From positions 1-20,445 of the forward strand of contig JAQXNQ010000418.1 in assembly GCA_029098085.1 (NCBI GenBank): a stretch of DNA of 20,445 bases, in the 5' to 3' direction. Positions 1 through 6,118 of this stretch are shown piece after piece. Numbering within the stretch: the first letter of the stretch is position 1; the number at the start of each line of letters is the position of its first letter. Origin of the DNA: Oscillospiraceae bacterium (lineage in GTDB: Bacteria > Bacillota > Clostridia > Oscillospirales > Ruminococcaceae). The notes beneath the pieces are model-generated. The model saw only the letters and a list, made by a program, of their open reading frames with translations. It ran no database searches and was not told the DNA's origin. The position numbers and the translations under genes are program-made.

Positions 1-98
1 ATGTTGTGGCGGACAACCCGGCGGATGCCTTCGGGATCGGGGCGGCCCTCTGCGTCAAACACGCCGATCAAAGCGGAAAAAATGCCGTTTCCTTTCAT
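1..98 (-). CDS. N-acetylneuraminate lyase / DapA-family aldolase, 5' fragment
   Basis: Only the first 32 codons are present; the gene runs off the left edge on the minus strand. The peptide begins MKGNGIFSALIGVFDAEGRP and continues with a Pro-Glu-Gly-Ile-Arg-Arg stretch. This matches the opening beta-strand and 'D.eG.id..gl' turn of class I aldolases of the NanA/DapA family, closer to N-acetylneuraminate lyase than to DapA. These enzymes use a Schiff-base lysine to cleave sialic acid to ManNAc and pyruvate (NanA) or to condense pyruvate with aspartate semialdehyde (DapA); the catalytic Tyr and Lys lie outside the window. The ATG (bases 96-98) is preceded by a good AAAGGAG ribosome site (bases 108-114) and a plausible promoter. 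Substrate cannot be decided from this fragment. Confidence 0.65.
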   Translation of the reverse strand, partial: MKGNGIFSALIGVFDAEGRPDPEGIRRVVRHN

Positions 99-129
99 AA
101 GAGAAGACTCCTTTCAAAAATCTGCCTAT

Positions 130-158
130 ATTGTACAGCCTTCCCGTGCAAAATACAA
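130..158 (-). promoter_or_regulatory. Sigma-A-type promoter for the minus-strand aldolase gene
   Basis: Reading the minus strand, TTGTAT (bases 153-158) and TACAAT (bases 130-135) are separated by exactly 17 bases. The -10 matches consensus at 5 of 6 positions and the -35 at 3 of 6. The predicted start near base 123 would give a leader of about 25 bases containing the AAAGGAG site, a sensible geometry. Prediction only. Confidence 0.45.
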
Positions 159-199
159 GTCCTTTTTTCAGATGGTTTCTATTTTGCAATGCCCGGGCT

Positions 200-242
200 G
201 GCGCACGCCGCATTTTTCTGCGGAACGCCGTCTTTTTCTTGT
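200..242 (+). terminator. Terminator-like hairpin in the divergent region
   Basis: GGCG (200-203) pairs with CGCC (226-229), and inside it CCGCA (208-212) pairs with TGCGG (219-223) around a six-base loop. A T-rich run (TCTTTTTCTT, bases 231-240) follows on the plus strand. It sits between the two divergent promoters and overlaps the -35 box at 239. No plus-strand gene ends just before it, so it could block antisense transcription or be fortuitous. Confidence 0.35.
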
Positions 243-267
243 GTTTCACCTGCAGACATGGTATAAT
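239..267 (+). promoter_or_regulatory. Extended -10 promoter for the serine dehydratase operon
   Basis: A perfect TATAAT (262-267) is preceded by TGG (259-261), an extended -10, and lies 17 bases from a TTGTGT -35 box (239-244). Transcription would start near base 274, leaving a leader of about 60 bases before the TTG start of sdaAB. The only other strong promoter seen further along the plus strand is at 3829, so this one probably drives the four genes to base 3809. Confidence 0.7.
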
Positions 268-278
268 AATACCAAAAT

Positions 279-305
279 GGATCGCGGGAAAATGCGCCCG
301 GATCC
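279..305 (+). other. Leader hairpin upstream of sdaAB
   Basis: GGATC (279-283) and CGGG (285-288) pair with CCCG (297-300) and GATCC (301-305), giving nine base pairs with one bulged G (284) and an eight-base loop. It lies within the predicted 5' untranslated region. No T-run follows, so it is not a terminator. It may affect mRNA stability or translation; function unknown. Confidence 0.35.
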
Positions 306-335
306 AGCAATGCTTCTGGAAAGGCGGGAATCTGT

Positions 336-1025
336 TTGCCAAGCTCGATTTTTGACATCATGGGTCCGGTCATGATCGGACCGTCCAGTTCCCATACAGC
401 CGGAGCCGCCCGGCTGGGAAAAATGGCCTACAAGCTGTCCGGCGGAGATATCGCCCGGGTGGATATCTATCTGCACGGTTCCTTTGCTGCCACCTATCGC
501 GGCCACGGCACCGACAAGGCGCTGCTGGCTGGACTGCTCAACCTGCCGCCCTGGGATGAACGGCTGCGGGATTCCTTCCGGCTGGCGGAGGAAAAGGGGA
601 TGCAGTACCGGTTTATTCCCACCGATCTGGGAGATGTGCATCCGAATACCGTTAGATTCGTCATCACTGGCGCCGGTGGGGAGGTCAGCGAGATTATGGG
701 CTCCTCCATCGGAGGCGGCCAGGTTGTCGTCAGCGAGATTGACGGGCTGGAGGTGCGGTTTACCGGCGAACGCCCCATTCTGATCACCCGGCATCAGGAC
801 ACGCCCGGCGTTATTTCGGCCATTGCCACCCTGCTGTATGAGCAGCGGATCAACATCGGCAACATGACGGTCAACCGCAGTCGGAAGGACAGGCTGGCCA
901 GCATGTACATTGAGATTGATTCCCTCTGTCAGGAGGACATCACCAAACGGATCGCTCAGATTCCCGGTATGATCCGCGTCAAGCTGCTGCTTCCGGTGGT
1001 GGAGCAGCTGCCGGCGCATTTTTAA
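336..1025 (+). CDS. sdaAB: L-serine dehydratase, iron-sulfur-dependent, beta subunit
   Basis: With SdaAA it forms the oxygen-sensitive [4Fe-4S] enzyme that deaminates L-serine to pyruvate and ammonia in the cytoplasm. The 229-residue product opens with the family hallmark FDIMGPVMIGPSSSHTAGAA (residues 6-25), containing the SSSHTAG substrate loop. It ends in an ACT regulatory domain (about residues 150-225, with DTPGVISAIATLL near its start). Length is close to Bacillus SdaAB (about 220). The start is TTG at 336: the conserved block begins only three residues later and no in-frame ATG precedes it, while an ATG at 360 would remove part of the hallmark. The ribosome site is modest (AAGG at 321-324 and GGGAA at 326-330). 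The gene is first in the operon, 10 bases ahead of sdaAA. Confidence 0.93.
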   Translation: MPSSIFDIMGPVMIGPSSSHTAGAARLGKMAYKLSGGDIARVDIYLHGSFAATYRGHGTDKALLAGLLNLPPWDERLRDSFRLAEEKGMQYRFIPTDLGDVHPNTVRFVITGAGGEVSEIMGSSIGGGQVVVSEIDGLEVRFTGERPILITRHQDTPGVISAIATLLYEQRINIGNMTVNRSRKDRLASMYIEIDSLCQEDITKRIAQIPGMIRVKLLLPVVEQLPAHF

Positions 1026-1035
1026 GGAGGAGACT

Positions 1036-1908
1036 ATGGACGCCCTTACTGTGATCAAGCGGTGCGCCGAAGAGCAGCGCACCATCGGCGGACTTGCCTT
1101 TTTGCTGGAGGCGGAGAATGACGGCACTGCTGAAGCGGATGTCGTTGCGCGTGTGGAACAGATGCTGGAGGTAATGGAAAAGGCCGCCGTCCATGCGCTG
1201 GAGAAGCCGGTTCGTTCAGTCAGCGGTCTCACCGGCGGTGACGCCTTCCGGTACCGCGGCTATCAGCAGGCGGGTCTCTCTCTGATGGGGGAGCTTCCCT
1301 CCCTGGCCATGGCCTACGCCCTTTCCTCCTCTGAAACCAATGCGGCCATGGGACGGATTGTAGCCTGCCCTACGGCCGGCTCCTGCGGCATTCTGCCGGC
1401 TGCCCTCTTTTCGGTGGCAAAGGTGAAGAATCTGCCCCGCCATAAGCTGGTGGACGCTTTTCTGGCAGCCGGCGTGGTGGGTATGATCATTGATGAGCAC
1501 GCCTCGCTGGCAGGCGCCCAGGGCGGCTGTCAGGCCGAGTGCGGCTCCGCTGCCGCCATGGCTGCCGCCGCCGTTACCGAGATGCTGGACGGCACCCCGG
1601 AGCAGTGCTTCAACGCTGCCGCCATCGCCATCAAAAACACCCTGGGCCTGGTCTGCGACCCGGTTGCCGGTCTGGTGGAGATTCCCTGCATCAAGCGCAA
1701 TGTGGGCGGCGTCATGAACGCCCTTTCCGCTGCCGATCTGGCGCTGGCAGGCGTTCAGAGCTATATTCCCTTTGACGACGCGGTGGATGCCATGAACCGG
1801 GTGGGCAACGCCATGCCGGCAGCTCTCCGCGAGACGGCGCTGGGCGGCCTTGCGACGACGGAGACCGGCAAGCGGATGATGGAGCAGGTGTTCGGAGAGA
1901 GAAAATGA
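1036..1908 (+). CDS. sdaAA: L-serine dehydratase, iron-sulfur-dependent, alpha subunit
   Basis: This is the catalytic, cluster-binding subunit of the heteromeric L-serine dehydratase, 290 residues, the normal size. The family signatures are present: ACPTAGSCGILPAALF near residue 113, HASLAGAQGGCQAECGSA (C165 in GGCQAE), and CDPVAGLVEIPC (C207 and C218, eleven residues apart). By comparison with structurally known enzymes these three cysteines ligate the [4Fe-4S] cluster. A strong AAGGAGG site lies just before the ATG, ten bases after the sdaAB stop. The pair would feed serine into the pyruvate pool in an anaerobe. The TGA overlaps a possible upstream ATG (1905) of the next gene. Confidence 0.95.
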   Translation: MDALTVIKRCAEEQRTIGGLAFLLEAENDGTAEADVVARVEQMLEVMEKAAVHALEKPVRSVSGLTGGDAFRYRGYQQAGLSLMGELPSLAMAYALSSSETNAAMGRIVACPTAGSCGILPAALFSVAKVKNLPRHKLVDAFLAAGVVGMIIDEHASLAGAQGGCQAECGSAAAMAAAAVTEMLDGTPEQCFNAAAIAIKNTLGLVCDPVAGLVEIPCIKRNVGGVMNALSAADLALAGVQSYIPFDDAVDAMNRVGNAMPAALRETALGGLATTETGKRMMEQVFGERK

Positions 1909-1946
1909 CAGCCCTCCTGCTGTCTGAAGAGAAAGAGGTGTATGCT

Positions 1947-2966
1947 ATGTACAGATTATTGGATCGGGAAACCTTTGCATTCTCTGCGGAAAATCCTACA
2001 GGCGCCCGCAACGGCGGCACCCGGGGAAAAGACTGTGAGAAGCTGAACGCGTATTTGCGTATTCAGCCGGGCGAAACGGTTACCCTGTGCGAGACCGATG
2101 GCCCGGGTATGATTACGCACATGTGGTTTACCGGATACATCGGACACTCCTTCATCCTCCGGATCTACTGGGATGACGCACGGTATCCCTCGGTGGAAGC
2201 GCCTCTCTCCGCCTTTTTCGGAATGGCATACGACGAAAATTTTGCGGATGAGGACGGAAAATATCCTACTCTGAATTCGGCTCTGATGCTGGTGGCGCCG
2301 GGACGGGGCTATAACAGCTATTTTGAAATGCCCTTCCGCAAAAGGTGCCGGATCACCATGGAAAACAGGAGCCGTGAGGTACGGGATCTTTATTACATGA
2401 TCACCGGCTGGCACGGAGCTCTGCCGGAGGATATCGGCTGCTTTCACAGCGTGTACCGTCAGGAGCATCCTGTGCAGAAGGGACGTTCTTATGTGGTGCT
2501 GGACGGAATCGAAGGCCGTGGGCGCTTTCTGGGGGTAACGCTGGCCGCCGGCATGAACGGCCACAACACCTGCTGGGTGGAAGGCGAGACAAAAATGTAC
2601 ATCGACGGAGAACAGTATCCTTCCCTGAATTATACCGGTACGGAGGATTATTTCTGCGGCGCTTACGCATTTGGCAATGATATTGCCCTGCACCGGTATC
2701 AGACCTTCCAGGGACTGTATGTGGGCATGCACGCCATTCTGGGCGATACTTCCGAAACCTATAATGCTCAGAAACGCTTTCTGCTCTACCGCTGGCATGT
2801 TCAGGATCCGATCTGGTTTCACAAGGGCTTCCGCATGGTTATGGACAATCTGGGCTGGACCGGCCCGCGGTACGATGACTATACTTCGGTCGCGTACTGG
2901 TATTCCGAATGTCCGGTGCAGCTTCCCTTCACGCTTCCCGGCGACAGTGAGCTGATCATGCGGTAA
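1947..2966 (+). CDS. DUF2961 / GH172-family glycoside hydrolase
   Basis: The protein matches the DUF2961 family, the basis of CAZy family GH172; characterised members cleave alpha-D-fructofuranoside or D-arabinofuranoside linkages. Visible marks are the N-terminal SAENPTGARNGG block, GPGMITHMWF, the acidic WVEGETKMYIDGEQYP segment (E212, E214) and the GTEDYFCGAY block with E233. The acidic residues in these last two blocks are the likely catalytic region. At 339 residues it is a short, single-domain version. No signal peptide or membrane segment is seen, so it should be cytoplasmic and act on imported or intracellular sugars. Two starts are possible: ATG 1947 (GAAAGAGGTG, six-base spacing), chosen because the extra 14 residues look unlike the family, and ATG 1905, overlapping the sdaAA stop with GGAG upstream. 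Family firm, substrate unknown. Confidence 0.88.
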   Translation: MYRLLDRETFAFSAENPTGARNGGTRGKDCEKLNAYLRIQPGETVTLCETDGPGMITHMWFTGYIGHSFILRIYWDDARYPSVEAPLSAFFGMAYDENFADEDGKYPTLNSALMLVAPGRGYNSYFEMPFRKRCRITMENRSREVRDLYYMITGWHGALPEDIGCFHSVYRQEHPVQKGRSYVVLDGIEGRGRFLGVTLAAGMNGHNTCWVEGETKMYIDGEQYPSLNYTGTEDYFCGAYAFGNDIALHRYQTFQGLYVGMHAILGDTSETYNAQKRFLLYRWHVQDPIWFHKGFRMVMDNLGWTGPRYDDYTSVAYWYSECPVQLPFTLPGDSELIMR

Positions 2967-3011
2967 GCGCTGCGCTGATACTTTTGCTTCATCAGGAAGG
3001 GAAGGTGCCGT

Positions 3012-3809
3012 ATGCCTGCTATGAACATGGACCTGGGCATGCCGACCCTGCTGGAGCTGGAAAGCTTTGAGCAAAGCGCCGCCCTCTGCCGCGCCCTGGG
3101 GCTGCAGTTTGTGGAGCTCAACGCCAATCTCCCGGCCTTTCAGGCGGACGAGCGGGGCCTCGCGGGGGTTGGAAAGCTGGCGGAGCAGTACGGCATCGGC
3201 TGCACCATCCATCTGGATGAGAACTGCTGCCCCTTTGATTTCAGCCGTCCGGTGGCGGAAGCCTATACACAGCAGGTGCTGTCCGCCCTGCGGGTGGCCC
3301 GCCGCTGGCGTTTCCCCATCCTGGTCATGCACCTGCCCCGGGGCGTGCATTTTACCCTGCCTGGAAAAAAAGTCTTTCTGTTTGAGGCGTATAAACCGCT
3401 GTTTCTGGAGAGCGTCCGCCGCTTTCGTGATGCGGTGGAACAGGCTGTGGGCGGGAGCGGCGTGCGGGTCGCACTGGAGAACACCTCCGGCTTTCCGCCC
3501 TTTCTCCGGGAGGCGGTGGATCTGCTGCTGGAGAGCGAGGCTTTCGGCCTTTGCTGGGATGTGGGGCATGACTATGCCTGCGGCCATCAGGACAGTGATT
3601 TCATCCGGGCGCGGCTGAGCCGGGTGATCCACTTTCACCTGCATGACGCAGCCCTGACCCCTGTGCGGCAGGATCATCTGCCGCCGGGCGAGGGAGAAAT
3701 CCCCTGGGCAACGCTGCTGACGGTGGTGCAGAGCTGCCGCGCCCGCTGCGTGCTGGAGGTCAAGACCGCGGAGGGACTGAAGCGTGCGGCAGAGTTTTTC
3801 CGTCCTTGA
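3012..3809 (+). CDS. Sugar-phosphate isomerase/epimerase-like TIM barrel protein
   Basis: 265 residues with the layout of the xylose isomerase-like TIM barrel / AP endonuclease family 2 fold. Candidate metal ligands fall where expected: His in ILVMHLPRG, Glu in VALENTSG, Asp and His in CWDVGHDYACGH, HFHLHDA late in the barrel, and a C-terminal VLEVKT strand with Glu. Family members epimerise or isomerise sugars such as tagatose, allulose or inosose, or act as metal-dependent endonucleases; the short form with no extra DNA-binding loop suits a sugar enzyme. There is a GGAAGG ribosome site before the ATG and a 45-base gap after the GH172 gene. The pairing suggests the enzyme handles the monosaccharide released by GH172, which is inference. 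The exact substrate cannot be read from the sequence. Confidence 0.8.
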   Translation: MPAMNMDLGMPTLLELESFEQSAALCRALGLQFVELNANLPAFQADERGLAGVGKLAEQYGIGCTIHLDENCCPFDFSRPVAEAYTQQVLSALRVARRWRFPILVMHLPRGVHFTLPGKKVFLFEAYKPLFLESVRRFRDAVEQAVGGSGVRVALENTSGFPPFLREAVDLLLESEAFGLCWDVGHDYACGHQDSDFIRARLSRVIHFHLHDAALTPVRQDHLPPGEGEIPWATLLTVVQSCRARCVLEVKTAEGLKRAAEFFRP

Positions 3810-3828
3810 ACTTTTTCCGGAAAAGGTG

Positions 3829-3857
3829 TTGACATTCTGCCTTTGCTGTGTTATAGT
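3829..3857 (+). promoter_or_regulatory. Strong extended -10 promoter of the infC-rpmI-rplT operon
   Basis: A consensus TTGACA (3829-3834), a 17-base spacer and TATAGT (3852-3857) preceded by TGT (3849-3851), an extended -10. This is the best promoter match in the window, as expected for ribosomal protein genes. The start would be near 3863-3864, giving a leader of about 190 bases. A 12-base perfect palindrome (TTTTCCGGAAAA, 3813-3824) sits just upstream. Confidence 0.85.
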
Positions 3858-3863
3858 ATATCA

Positions 3864-4050
3864 GGTAACAATCAAGCAGAACGCCGTTCTCACCCTTCGC
3901 TTTCGTGTTAGATGGGTTTATATCCGGATCAGACGGGAGACCGTTTATGGGATGAGTGCGGGCGATTTGCGTTCGCGCTTTTTTGTTTTGTTTGTAAGGA
4001 GCAGCGGCTCAGGCTGCAGGCTTTGCAGGCTGCACTGGAGGTGTTTTATC
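3864..4050 (+). ncRNA. infC leader RNA, L20-type attenuator candidate
   Basis: The leader holds two mutually exclusive foldings. In the terminator form, bases 3956-3964 pair with 3970-3978 and a U-run follows. In the antiterminator form, CGCC (3882-3885) pairs with GGCG (3961-3964), and CTCACCC (3889-3895) pairs with GGG (3949-3951) plus TGAG (3953-3956) around one bulged A, consuming the terminator's 5' arm. A small hairpin, ACGG-GAGA-CCGT (3933-3944), with a GNRA tetraloop lies between. In Bacillus subtilis this operon is controlled by L20 binding the leader and promoting premature termination. The position and structure here fit that model, but L20 binding is inferred. Confidence 0.7.
3955..3990 (+). 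terminator. Intrinsic attenuator terminator within the infC leader
   Basis: Nine continuous pairs (3956-3964 with 3970-3978, including three G-U pairs), extendable by an A-T pair, enclose the five-base loop ATTTG. TTTTTTGTTTTG follows directly at 3979-3990. It lies about 60 bases before the infC start, so it acts as an attenuator rather than an end-of-operon terminator. Confidence 0.8.
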
Positions 4051-4569
4051 ATTAGCAAAAAAGAAATGCTGATCAATGAGGAGATCCGTGAAAAAGAGGT
4101 TCGCGTCATTGATGCTGACGGAAATCAGCTGGGCATTATGCCCACCAGACAGGCACTGGCCCTGGCAATCGAAAAAGGTTTGGATCTTGTGGACATTGCT
4201 CCCCAGGCAACGCCCAACGTCTGCCGGATCATGGATTACGGCAAGTATCGGTATGAGCAGACCAAGCGGGAAAAGGAAGCGAGAAAGAACCAGAAGGTTG
4301 TGGAGATCAAGGAAGTCCGGATGTCCATGAACATCGATACCCATGACTTTGAAACCAAAGTCGGTCAGGCGCTGAAGTTCCTGCGCGGCGGCGATAAGGT
4401 GAAGGTTTCGGTTCGTTTTCGCGGCAGAGAAATGGCCCACACCGATTTGGGCAAAGCTCTCCTCGACCGGTTCCGTGACGCCTGCCTGGAAGCCGGCGTG
4501 GTGGATAAGCCCGCCAAGATGGAAGGCAGAAGCATGGCCATGTTCATCTCCCCCAAGCCTGTAAAGTAA
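4051..4569 (+). CDS. infC: Translation initiation factor IF-3
   Basis: IF3 binds the 30S subunit, prevents premature 50S joining and checks start-codon and initiator-tRNA pairing. The 172-residue product has the N-terminal domain (INEEIREKEVRVID, then VCRIMDYGKYRYEQ), a lysine-rich linker (KREKEARKNQK) and the C-terminal domain (KEVRMSMNIDTHDFETK, MEGRSMAMFISP). Length matches Bacillus IF3 (about 173). The best start is the rare codon ATT at 4051: GGAGGTG (4037-4043) lies seven bases upstream, and translation from ATT gives ISKKEMLINEEIRE, matching the family's N-terminus. The first in-frame ATG (4066) lies five codons in, too far from the site. AUU initiation is the classic means of infC self-control. 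L35 and L20 follow. Confidence 0.95.
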   Translation: MSKKEMLINEEIREKEVRVIDADGNQLGIMPTRQALALAIEKGLDLVDIAPQATPNVCRIMDYGKYRYEQTKREKEARKNQKVVEIKEVRMSMNIDTHDFETKVGQALKFLRGGDKVKVSVRFRGREMAHTDLGKALLDRFRDACLEAGVVDKPAKMEGRSMAMFISPKPVK

Positions 4570-4571
4570 CC

Positions 4572-4604
4572 GCCGGAACGCCGGCCAAAACGGTTTTTCA
4601 AACC
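4572..4604 (+). other. Two small hairpins in the infC-rpmI gap
   Basis: GCCGG (4572-4576) pairs with CCGGC (4581-4585) around AACG, and GGTTT (4592-4596) pairs with AAACC (4600-4604) around TTC. They end four bases before the rpmI ribosome site. In Escherichia coli, L20 represses rpmI through RNA structure in this gap; whether these hairpins play that part is unknown. Confidence 0.3.
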
Positions 4605-4622
4605 ACAAGGAGGATTACCCAT

Positions 4623-4820
4623 ATGCCGAAGATCAAATCGCACAGCGCTTCCAAGAAACGTTTCTCTATCACCGCTACCGGTAAAGTGAAATGCGCCCAT
4701 ATGAACAAGCGCCACATTCTGACCAAGAAGTCCACCAAGCGGAAACGTCAGCTCCGTGCCTGCGCTTACGCCGACAGCACCACCATGGCGACTGTCAAGA
4801 CCATGATCCCCTACAAATAA
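4623..4820 (+). CDS. rpmI: Large ribosomal subunit protein bL35
   Basis: 65 residues, highly basic, beginning MPKIKSHSASKKRFSITATG and containing the conserved NKRHILTKKSTKRKRQL stretch. These are the diagnostic blocks of bL35, a small 23S rRNA-binding protein of the 50S subunit. Length is normal (64-66). A strong AAGGAGG site (4607-4613) precedes the ATG. It lies between infC and rplT in the usual bacterial order, and expression should be coupled to both through the infC leader. Confidence 0.98.
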   Translation: MPKIKSHSASKKRFSITATGKVKCAHMNKRHILTKKSTKRKRQLRACAYADSTTMATVKTMIPYK

Positions 4821-4854
4821 ATTTCACGTTTGACCGATATCGGAGGTAAAAAAT

Positions 4855-5208
4855 ATGGCTCGTATTAAGGGCGCTCTGGCGACTCGCAAAAGAAGAAACA
4901 AAATCCTGAAGCTGGCCAAAGGCTACTGGGGCGGCAAGAGCAAGCTGTTCAAGACCGCTAAGGAAGCTGTCTGGAAGTCCGGCCAGTATGCCTACATCGG
5001 CCGCAAGCAGAAGAAACGGGATTTCAGAAAGCTCTGGATCACCAGAATCTCTGCCGGCTGCAAGATGAACGGCATCAACTACTCTCAGTTCATGTACGGC
5101 CTGAAGAAGGCTGGCGTCACCCTCAACCGCAAGATGCTGTCTGAGATCGCCATCCATGATGAGGCTGGCTTCACTGCTCTGGTGGAGAAAGCAAAGGCTG
5201 CTCTGTAA
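4855..5208 (+). CDS. rplT: Large ribosomal subunit protein bL20
   Basis: 117 residues beginning MARIKGALATRKRRNKILKL, with KGYWGGKSKLF and YAYIGRKQKKRDFRKLWITR; these are unmistakable bL20 blocks. The protein has a long basic N-terminal helix that threads into 23S rRNA and is needed early in 50S assembly; the globular C-terminal half binds RNA. In this family L20 also represses its own operon by binding the leader transcript, here probably 3864-4050. A GGAGG site precedes the ATG, 34 bases after the rpmI stop. A likely terminator follows at 5223. Confidence 0.98.
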   Translation: MARIKGALATRKRRNKILKLAKGYWGGKSKLFKTAKEAVWKSGQYAYIGRKQKKRDFRKLWITRISAGCKMNGINYSQFMYGLKKAGVTLNRKMLSEIAIHDEAGFTALVEKAKAAL

Positions 5209-5222
5209 GATATCAGCGACTT

Positions 5223-5261
5223 ACGCCCGGGTCACCCTGACTCAGGGCGTTTGCTCATTTT
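5223..5261 (+). terminator. Likely intrinsic terminator after rplT
   Basis: ACGCCC (5223-5228) pairs with GGGCGT (5245-5250), and GGGTCA (5229-5234) pairs with TGACTC (5238-5243, one G-T) around a CCC loop, leaving one bulged A (5244). This twelve-pair stem is followed by TTGCTCATTTT, an interrupted T-run. Termination may be partial, allowing read-through into the RNA methyltransferase gene. Confidence 0.65.
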
Positions 5262-5282
5262 AACGGAAGGTTTTCGTTCTTG

Positions 5283-5296
5283 TTCCCGCGCGGGAA
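5283..5296. other. 14-base perfect palindrome before the methyltransferase gene
   Basis: TTCCCGCGCGGGAA is its own reverse complement. It lies between the rplT terminator and the ATG at 5326, where a regulator could bind DNA or the transcript could form a short hairpin with a GCGC loop. No clear promoter was found beside it. Confidence 0.3.
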
Positions 5297-5325
5297 AAAG
5301 GACGCTGCCGGGAAGGAAGCGGGAA

Positions 5326-6105
5326 ATGGAACAGATCGTGTCAAAGGATAATCAGCGCCTCCGGGAGTACGGCAAGCTTGCCGCCTCCCGGAAATACCGG
5401 CAGGAGCAGGGCGCTTTTGTCATTGAAGGGGGCAAGCTGCTGTCTGAAGCCCTGCGGTCCGGCGTGGAGGTGCGGGCGGTGTATGTTTCAAAGCGGTGGC
5501 TGGAAGGCAATGCGCTTCCTCCGGCGCTGGAAGACCGCAGCTTTCTGATTTCCGGGCCGGCGGAGCAGCGGCTGAGCCAGTCTCAGAGCCCCCAGGGCGT
5601 CTATGCTGTGTGTTCCATGCTTGACAATCCTGTAAACCCTGATACAATGGACAGTAAAGGGACCCTTCTCGGCCTGTGGAACCTGCAGGATCCGGGCAAC
5701 GTGGGCACCATGATCCGGGCGGCGGATGCCATGGGCGTCAGCGGCGTGGTGCTGAGCCGGGACTGCTGCGACCTGTACAACCTCAAAACCCTGCGGGCGG
5801 CCATGGGCTCTCTGTTCCGGATGCCGGTGCTGGTGACCGATATGGAGGAGTTCCTCAAGCAGTACCGGGGAACCGTCACCAGCTTTGCGGCAGTGGTGGG
5901 GCAGGGGGAACCGCTGACGGCGGTTTCTTTCCCCGGACGCTCCATGGTGATCATTGGCAACGAGGGGAACGGCCTTTCCGCGGAGCAGGCCGCCCTCTGC
6001 GATCGGCGGGTGACCATCCCCATGCGGGGCAGCGCCGAATCCCTCAACGCCGCCATGGCGGCCACCATCCTGCTGTGGGAAATGGCAGGGAAACGTGAAA
6101 ACTGA
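5326..6105 (+). CDS. SpoU/TrmH-family RNA 2'-O-methyltransferase
   Basis: 259 residues with the two-part plan of 23S rRNA/tRNA ribose methyltransferases (SPOUT class). An N-terminal substrate-binding domain (SKDNQRLREYGKLAASRKYR to about residue 85) recalls the eL30-like domain of the RlmB/TsnR group. The C-terminal SpoU domain shows motif 1 (LQDPGNVGTMIRAADAMG, near residue 118), motif 2 (IIGNEGNGLS, near 209) and motif 3 (IPMRGSAESLNAAMAATIL, near 231), which together form the trefoil-knot SAM site. The Arg in motif 1 and the Ser-Leu-Asn in motif 3 are intact. The start at 5326 follows AAGGAAGCGGGAA; an upstream ATG at 5251 lies within the terminator region and its extra residues look non-coding. 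Such a gene often follows rplT in Clostridia. The target nucleotide cannot be told. Confidence 0.9.
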   Translation: MEQIVSKDNQRLREYGKLAASRKYRQEQGAFVIEGGKLLSEALRSGVEVRAVYVSKRWLEGNALPPALEDRSFLISGPAEQRLSQSQSPQGVYAVCSMLDNPVNPDTMDSKGTLLGLWNLQDPGNVGTMIRAADAMGVSGVVLSRDCCDLYNLKTLRAAMGSLFRMPVLVTDMEEFLKQYRGTVTSFAAVVGQGEPLTAVSFPGRSMVIIGNEGNGLSAEQAALCDRRVTIPMRGSAESLNAAMAATILLWEMAGKREN

Positions 6106-6118
6106 AAGGATGTGCCAT

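Noticed and set aside
246..1232. Open frame of 328 codons on the minus strand across sdaAB and the start of sdaAA
   Set aside because: Antisense to two genes with clear signatures; no motif of its own.
1956..3677. Open frame of 573 codons on the minus strand, antisense to the GH172 and TIM-barrel genes
   Set aside because: It mirrors two well-supported plus-strand genes in GC-rich sequence, shows no family motif and spans the gap between them; a codon-bias shadow.
3879..3889. GAAC-GCC-GTTC as a LexA (SOS) box
   Set aside because: The half-sites are separated by three bases rather than the four expected of the Gram-positive box, and the site lies downstream of the transcription start within the leader fold.
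3784..4050. N-terminal extension of infC back to an ATG at 3784
   Set aside because: It would translate the promoter, leader and terminator region and overlap the epimerase gene. The residues do not resemble IF3, and GGAGGTG points to ATT 4051.
5251..5325. N-terminal extension of the SpoU methyltransferase
   Set aside because: The extra 25 residues start inside the terminator T-run and resemble no family sequence.
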